Below are positions 1-8,794 of a DNA stretch of 64,000 nucleotides, piece after piece; position 1 is the first letter of the stretch; each line of letters opens with the position of its first letter. A program made the translations under genes and the position numbers. The DNA comes from Balaenoptera acutorostrata (taxonomy: Eukaryota > Chordata > Mammalia > Artiodactyla > Balaenopteridae). The notes below the pieces were generated by a model, which was given only the letters and a program-made list of their open reading frames with translations, searched no databases and was not told where the DNA came from. Where the stretch lies: contig NW_026645839.1 in assembly GCF_949987535.1 (NCBI RefSeq), positions 310,001 to 374,000 on the forward strand, in the 5' to 3' direction.

Positions 1-1758
1 GATGGGTACCATGCAGTATTACTTGAAAGGGTCTGCGTTGGCTCACCCAACCTCACCGAACCTCTCAGCCCCAAGAGTGTCCACCCTTATGTCTCAATCA
101 GCTGTGGGTCTAGATATGGTCAATCCAGGTTGCATCACAGCCCCTGAACGAATTTTGTAAGAATTTCTCTCTCTTTCACTGTCTTTGTTTCACGGGTTTT
201 GAAAAGTAATTTATTTTTATAATGGGGTTTAGCTGCTTTTCACGGCTGTGTTTATGCCGATTTACACCCCCTTGACTCACTTACAGAGAGATATCAATAC
301 ATAGGTTTGAAGATTCTTACTAGTCAGATATATTCTTGTGCGGTGAATAGGGGGTGTTGAGTCCAGTTCACTGAAAAAGGAATAGGTCTTGTCTCTTACA
401 TATTGGGTTTATGGAACGGTATCTGAGCTAATTTGAAACCCTTGTTTTATGCATCACCCCACCTCACCTTTCCCGTTCAGCAGCCATAGTGTGTTTCCTA
501 AACCTGTGACTCTGTTCTGTTTTGTAATTCAGTTCAAGTGTAGCGGTTCTACATTCCCTCTAGAAGTGATATGTTATGATAAGTGTCTTTTTCTGTGTGA
601 CTTATTTCACTTAGAATCGTCGTACCTAAATCCACTCATCGTGCTGCTACTAGCCTTATGACGTTGATTTCATGGCTGAGTGATATTCCATTGTACATGA
701 GGACCACAACTTCTTTATCCATTTTTCTCTTTCCTAGGATATTTAAGGTGTAATGAAGTGGGGGTTCTTGTCCACAGAGCAGCCCTAAACTTTGGGGTGC
801 CTGTGTCTTGCTGATTTTTAGTTTTCCCAATTTATACGCCCATGAGTGGAAGTGCCCTATGCTCTCCAAGCTGTGTTTTTTAGATGTTTCAGAACACACC
901 GTACACTTCTCCAGAGTGGCTGTTGGCAATTTACATCCCACCCATCAGCGTAGCAAGGCTCCCATTTCTCCATGGCCGGTCCTGCATTTCTGGTTTGGAC
1001 ACTTTTTTCCGCATGGCCCTTTTGCCCGCTGGGAAGCGAGACTTCTTTGGAGCGCTAATTGGCCTTTCCAGGTTGCTTGGTTGGCCAAAAAGGGCGTATG
1101 CGTTTTTTCCTGAATATATTCAGGAAAAAACGCATACGCCCTTTTTGGCCAAGGGCATCATTGTCCACGTTTTGCCGCTTTTCATGTGCTTTCAAGGCGA
1201 TTCGAATCTACCTCCTGAAATCTGTTTCCTGCAATTCTGCCTTGCTTTCAAAGCCTCTTCGTTGCCTTCCCTTAATATATTTGTGGACGAGAGGTATCAT
1301 TTAAAACTCTGCAGGTTTGTGAATTGCAGTGCCCCTGAGCTCCATTTTTCAACTCGCTTTTTTGGGAGCTGGCCGCAAAAGCGCAGGATTGCTTCAGGCC
1401 CTCTTCTGGTTCTGGGGGGCAGGCTGAGCTTGTGCTTAATTCTTCTTCCTGATGGGAAAATAGAGTGACCTGTGCCTGTCCCAACACCTAGAGCTAGTCT
1501 CTCATTGGTTCCCCCTCTTCCCGTTCATCCTCAGGACAAATTGCAACCTGTACGGAACAGGAGGTTAAAGGTGCTGATTCTCCAAGGAGGGAGATGGCTA
1601 GTAAATCGGCTGGAATGGCGAACCCGAGCAAAGGAGATGAGAAATGAGGTGCGTTTTAGAAACCTTTCCCGATCACACGGTGTACCATCTTCTGGGTTTC
1701 TCATGCCTGTTTTCGACGTAGGAAGATGCCCTTGAACCTGGAGATTTGGGACCCATGG
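1..1758. repeat. Satellite unit 1
   Basis: It is one base short because of a shorter T-run near 547-551. The palindrome at 1081-1152 is perfect. This is the most divergent unit in the L1 3' UTR part: 504 C, 507 T, 525 T and a G near 572 (ATGTTATG) differ from nearly all other units. The changes at 507 and 525 match the L1 sequence I expect and so may be ancestral. It shares CTAATTGG near 1057 only with units 4 and 5, and CCCGTTCATC near 1520 only with unit 32. Confidence 0.97.
1077..1156. mobile_element. Palindromic mariner-type MITE, unit 1
   Basis: Core 1081-1152 is a perfect 72-bp palindrome, identical to that of unit 2. The same perfect form occurs in 27 of the 36 full units; positions are given in the unit entries. 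Confidence 0.65.
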
Positions 1759-1954
1759 GATGGGTACCATGCAGTATTACTTGAAAGGGTCTGCGTTGGC
1801 TCACCCAACCTCACCGAACCTCTCAGCCCCAAGAGTGTCCACCCTTATGTCTCAATCAGCTGTGGGTCTAGATATGGTCAATCCAGGTTGCATCACAGCC
1901 CCTGAACGAATTTTGTAAGAATTTCTCTCTCTTTCACTGTCTTTGTTTCACGGG

Positions 1955-2420
1955 TTTTGAAAAGTAATTTATTTTTATAATGGGGTTTAGCTGCTTTTCA
2001 CGGCTGTGTTTATGCCGCTTTACACCCCCTTGACTCACTTACAGAGAGATATCAATACATAGGTTTGAAGATTCTTACTAGTCAGATATATTCTTGTGCG
2101 GTGAATAGGGGGTGTTGAGTCCAGTTCACTGAAAAAGGAATAGGTCTTGTCTCTTACATATTGGGTTTATGGAACGGTATCGGAGCTAATTTGAAACCCT
2201 TGTTTTATGCATCACCCCACCTCACCTTTCCCGTTCAGCAGCCACAGTGTGTTTCCTAAACGTGGGACTCTGTTCTGTTTTGCAATTCAGTTCAAGTGTA
2301 GCGGTTTTTACATTCCCTCTCTAAGTGATATCTTATGATAAGTGTCTTTTTCTGTGTGACTTATTTCACTTAGAATCGTCGTACCTAAATCCACTCATCG
2401 TGCTGCTACTAGCCTTATGA
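1955..2420 (-). mobile_element. Degraded LINE-1 3' UTR (reference unit 2)
   Basis: Read on the minus strand, this stretch follows the 3' UTR of the L1 type common in cetartiodactyls. The recognisable parts, on the plus strand, are ATAATGGGGTTTAGCTGC near 1977 (3' terminus; poly-A tail lost), GACTCACTTACAGAGAG near 2031, the pyrimidine-rich CCCACCTCACCTTTCCCG near 2215, GACTCTGTTCTGTTTTGC near 2266, and AAGTGATATCTTATGATAAG with CTGTGTGACTTATTTCACTT from about 2322 to 2373. The alignment was made by eye from memory of the L1 consensus. Similarity is patchy but collinear, so the family call is firm and the exact ends are not. The same segment occurs in all 36 full units and most of it in unit 37. 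Confidence 0.8.
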
Positions 2421-2835
2421 CGTTGATTTCATGGCTGAGTGATATTCCATTGTACATGAGGACCACAACTTCTTTATCCATTTTTCTCTTTCCTAGGATA
2501 TTTAAAGTGTAATGAAGTGGGGGTTCTTGTCCACAGAGCAGCCCTAAACTTTGGGGTGCCTGTGTCTTGCTGATTTTTAGTTTTCCCAATTTATACGGCC
2601 ATGAGTGGAAGTGCCCTATGCTCTCCAAGCTGTGTTTTTTAGATGTTTCAGAACACACCGTACACTTCTCCAGAGTGGCTGTTGGCAATTTACATCCCAC
2701 CCATCAGCGTAGCAAGGCTCCCATTTCTCCATGGCCGGTCCTGCATTTCTGGTTTGGACACTTTTTTCCGCATGGCCCTTTTGCCCGCTGGGAAGCGAGA
2801 CTTCTTTGGAGCGCTGATTGGCCTTTCCAGGTTGC
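2421..2835 (-). mobile_element. Degraded LINE-1 ORF2 C-terminal region, part A (reference unit 2)
   Basis: The minus strand encodes relics of the ORF2p C-terminus. One frame gives MDKEVVVLMYNGISLSH at 2431-2481, the counterpart of the ORF2p tail. Another frame gives QPLWRSV and LKHLK at about 2637-2681, matching the PLW...LK.LK block upstream of it. The two lie in different frames, so at least one frameshift separates them, and stop codons follow. On the plus strand GGCTGAGTGATATTCCATTG and TTTACATCCCACCCATCAG are close to the antisense L1 consensus. The piece is non-functional: no reverse-transcriptase or endonuclease domain is present, only the tail. Confidence 0.8.
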
Positions 2836-2915
2836 TTGGTTGGCCAAAAAGGGCGTATGCGTTTTTTCCTGAATATATTCAGGAAAAAACGCATACGCCC
2901 TTTTTGGCCAAGGGC
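2836..2915. mobile_element. Palindromic mariner-type MITE inserted in the L1 part (reference unit 2)
   Basis: Bases 2840-2911 form a perfect 72-bp palindrome with no spacer (centre between 2875 and 2876; central CCTGAATATATTCAGG). The arms begin TTGGCCAAAAAG and continue GGCGTATGCG then TTTTTTCC. As I recall it, the cetartiodactyl mariner MITE begins with the same 12 bases and reaches a TTTTTCC block at the same distance, differing at a few places between. The left edge reads TTGGTTGGCC, agreeing with that element's outer end; the right edge GGCCAAGGGC has diverged. No clear TA target duplication remains. L1 similarity resumes on both sides, which marks it as an insertion. An alternative is a palindrome made by local inverted duplication. 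Confidence 0.65.
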
Positions 2916-3060
2916 ATCATTGTCCACGTTTTGCCGCTTTTCATGTGCTTTCAAGGCGATTCGAATCTACCTCCTGAAATCTGTTTCCTGCAATTCTGCC
3001 TTGCTTTCAAAGCCTCTTCGTTGCCTTCCCTTAATATATTTGTGGACGAGAGGTATCATT
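2916..3060 (-). mobile_element. Degraded LINE-1 ORF2 region, part B (reference unit 2)
   Basis: To the right of the palindrome the plus strand again follows antisense L1 ORF2: CGCTTTTCATGTGCTTTC near 2934, then a collinear but weaker match through CTGAAATCTGTTTCC and AATTCTGCC near 3000. The match fades between about 3030 and 3060, so this end is approximate. The stretch is upstream of part A in the L1, which confirms that parts A and B are one fragment split by the palindrome. Confidence 0.6.
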
Positions 3061-3712
3061 TAAAACTCTGCAGGTTTGTGAATTGCAGTGCCCCTGAGCT
3101 CCATTTTTCAACTCGCTTTTTTGGGAGCTGGCCGCCAAAGCGCAGGATTGCTTCAGGCCCTCTTCTGGTTCTGGGGGGCAGGCTGAGCTTGTGCTTAATT
3201 CTTCTTCCTGATGGGAAAATAGAGTGACCTGTGCCTGTCCCAACACCTAGAGCTAGTCTCTCATTGGTTCCCCCTCTTCCCCTTCATCCTCAGGACAAAT
3301 TGCAACCTGTACGGAACAGGAGGTTAAAGGTGCTGATTCTCCAAGGAGGGAGATGGCTAGTAAATCGGCTGGAATGGTGAACCCGAGCAAAGGAGATGAG
3401 AAATGAGGTGCGTTTTAGAAACCTTTCCCGATCACACGGTGTACCATCTTCTGGGTTTCTCATGCCTGTTTTCGACGTAGGAAGATGCCCTTGAACCTGG
3501 AGATTTGGGACCCATGGGATGGGTACCATGCAGTATTACTTGAAAGGGTCTGCGTTGGCTCACCCAACCTCACCGAACCTCTCAGCCCCAAGAGTGTCCA
3601 CCCTTATGTCTCAATCAGCTGTGGGTCTAGATATGGTCAATCCAGGTTGCATCACAGCCCCTGAACGAATTTTGTAAGAATTTCTCTCTCTTTCACTGTC
3701 TTTGTTTCACGG
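3061..3712. repeat. Unrecognised part of the satellite unit (across the unit 2/3 junction)
   Basis: About 650 bp per period that I cannot assign to L1, a SINE, an LTR or any gene. It contains the GGTACC site at the unit junction (3523-3528), a pyrimidine tract TTTCTCTCTCTTTCACTG near 3680 just before the L1 3' terminus, and about a dozen CpGs. No internal sub-repeat was seen. It may be the original satellite or unique sequence into which the L1 inserted. Confidence 0.7.
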
Positions 3713-5276
3713 GTTTTGAAAAGTAATTTATTTTTATAATGGGGTTTAGCTGCTTTTCACGGCTGTGTTTATGCCGCTTTACACCCCCTTGACTCACTTA
3801 CAGAGAGATATCAATACATAGGTTTGAAGATTCTTACTAATCAGATATATTCTTGTGCGGTGAATAGGGGGTGTTGAGTCCAGTTCACTGAAAAAGGAAT
3901 AGGTCTTGTCTCTTACATATTGGGTTTATGGAACGGTATCTGAGCTAATTTGAAACCCTTGTTTTATGCATCACCCCACCTCACCTTTCCCGTTCAGCAG
4001 CCATAGTGTGTTTCCTAAACGTGGGACTCTGTTCTGTTTTGCAATTCAGTTCAAGGGTAGCGGTTTTTACATTCCCTCTAGAAGTGATATCTTATGATAA
4101 GTGTCTTTTTCTGTGTGACTTATTTCACTTAGAATCGTCGTACCTAAATCCACTCATCGTGCTGCTACTAGCCTTATGACGTTGATTTCATGGCTGAGTG
4201 ATATTCCATTGTACATGAGGACCATAACTTCTTTATCCATTTTTCTCTTTCCTAGGATATTTAAAGTGTAATGAAGTGGGGGTTCTTGTCCACAGAGCAG
4301 CCCTAAACTTTGGGGTGCCTGTGTCTTGCTGATTTTTAGTTTTCCCAATTTATACGGCCATGAGTGGAAGTGCCCTATGCTCTCCAAGCTGTGTTTTTTA
4401 GATGTTTCAGAACACACCGTACACTTCTCCAGAGTGGCTGTTGGCAATTTGCATCCCACCCATCAGCGTAGCAAGGCTCCCATTTCTCCATGGCCGGTCC
4501 TGCATTTCTGGTTTGGACACTTTTTTCCGCATGGCCCTTTTGCCCGCTGGGAAGCGAGACTTCTTTGGAGCGCTGATTGGCCTTTCCAGGTTGCTTGGTT
4601 GGCCAAAAAGGGCGTATGCGTTTTTTCCTGAATATATTCAGGAAAAAACGCATACGCCCTTTTTGGCCAAGGGCATCATTGTCCACGTTTTGCCGCTTTT
4701 CATGTGCTTTCAAGGCGATTCGAATCTACCTCCTGAAATCTGTTTCCTGCAATTCTGCCTTGCTTTCAAAGCCTCTTCGTTGCCTTCCCTTAATATATTT
4801 GTGGACGAGAGGTATCATTTAAAATTCTGCAGGTTTGTGAATTGCAGTGCCCCTGAGCTCCATTTTTCAACTCGCTTTTTTGGGAGCTGGCCGCAAAAGC
4901 GCAGGATTGCTTCAGGCCCTCTTCTGGTTCTGGGGGGCAGGCTGAGCTTGTGCTTAATTCTTCTTCCTGATGGGAAAATAGAGTGACCTGTGCCTGTCCC
5001 AACACCTAGAGCTAGTCTCTCATTGGTTCCCCCTCTTCCCCTTCATCCTCAGGACAAATTGCAACCTGTACGGAACAGGAGGTTAAAGGTGCTGATTCTC
5101 CAAGGAGGGAGATGGCTAGTAAATCGGCTGGAATGGCGAACCCGAGCAAAGGAGATGAGAAATGAGGTGCGTTTTAGAAACCTTTCCCGATCACACGGTG
5201 TACCATCTTCTGGGTTTCTCATGCCTGTTTTCGACATAGGAAGATGCCCTTGAACCTGGAGATTTGGGACCCATGG
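3518..5276. repeat. Satellite unit 3
   Basis: Palindrome 4599-4670, perfect. Private changes: ACCATAAC near 4225, TTTGCATCCC near 4450, AAAATTCTG near 4823 and GACATAGG near 5233 (CpG loss). Shares TACTAATCAG near 3836 only with unit 4, which suggests the two neighbours are related in that part. Confidence 0.97.
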
Positions 5277-7035
5277 GATGGGTACCATGCAGTATTACTT
5301 GAAAGGGTCTGCGTTGGCTCACCCAACCTCACCGAACCTCTCAGCCCCAAGAGTGTCCACCCTTATGTCTCAATCTGCTGTGGGTCTAGATATGGTCAAT
5401 CCAGGTTGCATCACAGCCCCTGAACGAATTTTGTAAGAATTTCTCTCTCTTTCACTGTCTTTGTTTCACGGGTTTTGAAAAGTAATTTATTTTTATAATG
5501 GGGTTTAGCTGCTTTTCACGGCTGTGTTTATGCTGCTTTACACCCCCTTGACTCACTTACAGAGAGATATCAATACATAGGTTTGAAGATTCTTACTAAT
5601 CAGATATATTCTTGTGCGGTGAATAGGGGGTGTTGAGTCCAGTTCACTGAAAAAGGAATAGGTCTTGTCTCTTACATATTGGGTTTATGGAACGGTATCT
5701 GAGCTAATTTGAAACCCTTGTTTTATGCATCACCCCACCTCACCTTTCCTGTTCAGCAGCCATAGTGTGTTTCCTAAACGTGGGACTCTGTTCTGTTTTG
5801 CAATTCAGTTCAAGGGTAGCGGTTTTTACATTCCCTCTAGAAGTGATATCTTATGATAAGTGTCTTTTTCTGTGTGACTTATTTCACTTAGAATCGTCGT
5901 ACCTAAATCCACTCATCGTGCTGCTACTAGCCTTATGACGTTGATTTCATGGCTGAGTGATATTCCATTGTACATGAGGACCACAACTTCTTTATCCATT
6001 TTTCTCTTTCCTAGGATATTTAAGGTGTAATGAAGTGGGGGTTCTTGTCCACAGAGCAGCCCTAAACTTTGGGGTGCCTGTGTCTTGCTGATTTTTAGTT
6101 TTCCCAATTTATACGCCCATGAGTGGATGTGCCCTATGCTCTCCAAGCTGTGTTTTTTAGATGTTTCAGAACACACCGTACACTTCTCCAGAGTGGCTGT
6201 TGGCAATTTACATCCCACCCATCAGCGTAGCAAGGCTCCCATTTCTCCATGGCCGGTCCTGCATTTCTGGTTTGGACACTTTTTTCCGCATGGCCCTTTT
6301 GCCCGCTGGGAAGCGAGACTTCTTTGGAGCGCTAATTGGCCTTTCCAGGTTGCTTGGTTGGCCAAAAAGGGCGTATGCGTTTTTTCCTGAATATATTCAG
6401 GAAAAAACGCATACGCCCTTTTTGGCCAAGGGCATCATTGTCCACGTTTTGCCGCTTTTCATGTGCTTTCAAGGCGATTCGAATCTACCTCCTGAAATCT
6501 GTTTCCTGCAATTCTGCCTTGCTTTCAAAGCCTCTTCGTTGCCTTCCCTTAATATATTTGTGGACGAGAGGTATCATTTAAAACTCTGCAGGTTTGTGAA
6601 TTGCAGTGCCCCTGAGCTCCATTTTTCAACTCGCTTTTTTGGGAGCTGGCCGCAAAAGCGCAGGATTGCTTCAGGCCCTCTTCTGGTTCTGGGGAGCAGG
6701 CTGAGCTTGTGCTTAATTCTTCTTCCTGATGGGAAAATAGAGTGACCTGTGCCTGTCCCAACACCTAGAGCTAGTCTCTCATTGGTTCCCCCTCTTCCCC
6801 TTCATCCTCAGGACAAATTGCAACCTGTACGGAACAGGAGGTTAAAGGTGCTGATTCTCCAAGGAGGGAGATGGCTAGTAAATCGGCTGGAATGGCGAAC
6901 CCGAGCAAAGGAGATGAGAAATGAGGTGCGTTTTAGAAACCTTTCCCGATCACACGGTGTACCATCTTCTGGGTTTCTCATGCCTGTTTTCGACGTAGGA
7001 AGATGCCCTTGAACCTGGAGATTTGGGACCCATGG
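5277..7035. repeat. Satellite unit 4
   Basis: Palindrome 6358-6429, perfect. Private changes: CAATCTGCTG near 5373, TATGCTGCTT near 5531 (CpG loss), TTTCCTGTTC near 5748 (CpG loss) and GTGGATGTG near 6125. From about 6300 onward it matches unit 5, including CTAATTGG and GGGGAGCAGG near 6692. Confidence 0.97.
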
Positions 7036-8794
7036 GATGGGTACCATGCAGTATTACTTGAAAGGGTCTGCGTTGGCTCACCCAACCTCACCGAACCTCT
7101 CAGCCCCAAGAGTGTCCACCCTTATGTCTCAATCAGCTGTGGGTCTAGATATGGTCAATCCAGGTTGCATCACAGCCCCTGAACGAATTTTGTAAGAATT
7201 TCTCTCTCTTTCACTGTCTTTGTTTCACGGGTTTTGAAAAGTAATTTATTTTTATAATGGGGTTTAGCTGCTTTTCACGGCTGTGTTTATGCCGCTTTAC
7301 ACCCCCTTGACTCACTTACAGAGAGATATCAATACATAGGTTTGAAGATTCTTACTAGTCAGATATATTCTTGTGCGGTGAATAGGGGGTGTTGAGTCCA
7401 GTTCACTGAAAAAGGAATAGGTCTTGTCTCTTACATATTGGGTTTATGGAACGGTATCGGAGCTAATTTGAAACCCTTGTTTTATGCATCACCCCACCTC
7501 ACCTTTCCCGTTCAGCAGCCATAGTGTGTTTCCTAAACGTGGGACTCTGTTCTGTTTTGCAATTCAGTTCAAGTGTAGCGGTTTTTACATTCCCTCTAGA
7601 AGTGATATCTTATGATAAGTGTCTTTTTCTGTGTGACTTATTTCACTTAGAATCGTCGTACCTAAATCCACTCATCGTGCTGCTACTAGCCTTATGACGT
7701 TGATTTCATGGCTGAGTGATATTCCATTGTACATGAGGACCACAACTTCTTTATCCATTTTTCTCTTTCCTAGGATATTTAAGGTGTAATGAAGTGGGGG
7801 TTCTTGTCCACAGAGCAGCCCTAAACTTTGGGGTGCCTGTGTCTTGCTGATTTTTAGTTTTCCCAATTTATACGCCCATGAGTGGAAGTGCCCTATGCTC
7901 TCCAAGCTGTGTTTTTTAGATGTTTCAGAACACACCGTACACTTCTCCAGAGTGGCTGTTGGCAATTTACATCCCACCCATCAGCGTAGCAAGGCTCCCA
8001 TTTCTCCATGGCCGGTCCTGCATTTCTGGTTTGGACACTTTTTTCCGCATGGCCCTTTTGCCCGCTGGGAAGCGAGACTTCTTTGGAGCGCTAATTGGCC
8101 TTTCCAGGTTGCTTGGTTGGCCAAAAAGGGCGTATGCGTTTTTTCCTGAATATATTCAGGAAAAAACGCATACGCCCTTTTTGGCCAAGGGCATCATTGT
8201 CCACGTTTTGCCGCTTTTCATGTGCTTTCAAGGCGATTCGAATCTACCTCCTGAAATCTGTTTCCTGCAATTCTGCCTTGCTTTCAAAGCCTCTTCGTTG
8301 CCTTCCCTTAATATATTTGTGGACGAGAGGTATCATTTAAAACTCTGCAGGTTTGTGAATTGCAGTGCCCCTGAGCTCCATTTTTCAACTCGCTTTTTTG
8401 GGAGCTGGCCGCAAAAGCGCAGGATTGCTTCAGGCCCTCTTCTGGTTCTGGGGAGCAGGCTGAGCTTGTGCTTAATTCTTCTTCCTGATGGGAAAATAGA
8501 GTGACCTGTGCCTGTCCCAACACCTAGAGCTAGTCTCTCATTGGTTCCCCCTCTTCCCCTTCATCCTCAGGACAAATTGCAACCTGTACGGAACAGGAGG
8601 TTAAAGGTGCTGATTCTCCAAGGAGGGAGATGGCTAGTAAATCGGCTGGAATGGCGAACCCGAGCAAAGGAGATGAGAAATGAGGTGCGTTTTAGAAACC
8701 TTTCCCGATCACACGGTGTACCATCTTCTGGGTTTCTCATGCCTGTTTTCGACGTAGGAAGATGCCCTTGAACCTGGAGATTTGGGATCCATGG
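7036..8794. repeat. Satellite unit 5
   Basis: Palindrome 8117-8188, perfect. The right half matches unit 4. Near its end GGGACCCATG became GGGATCCATG, which creates a BamHI-type site at 8785-8790 seen in no other unit. Confidence 0.97.

Larger units (their letters stand above)
1759..3517. repeat. Satellite unit 2 (used as reference unit)
   Basis: Palindrome at 2840-2911, perfect. It carries TCTCTAAGTG near 2320 (shared with units 17, 18, 22, 26, 28, 29, 31 and 32), TTTAAAGTG near 2505 (shared with unit 3), ACGGCCATG near 2597, and ATGGTGAAC near 3375 (shared with unit 15, a CpG-to-TpG change). The sub-features below are given for this unit; add or subtract multiples of about 1,759 for the other copies. 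Confidence 0.98.

Noticed and set aside
45..61. Possible CENP-B box on the minus strand (GTTCGGTGAGGTTGGGT)
   Set aside because: Two of the nine essential bases of the box are wrong (positions 10 and 13), so binding is not expected. The CTTCGTTGCC near 1257 also resembles only the first half of a box.
884..1468. Recurrent open frames (194, 112, 101, 88, 87, 81, 79 and 71 codons) as possible genes
   Set aside because: They overlap each other on both strands over an antisense L1 fragment, have no recognisable domain or gene structure, are broken by single-base changes in several units, and repeat only because the DNA repeats.
2421..2835. Intact or partly active LINE-1
   Set aside because: Only the 3' end is present, with frameshifts, stop codons and no poly-A tail.
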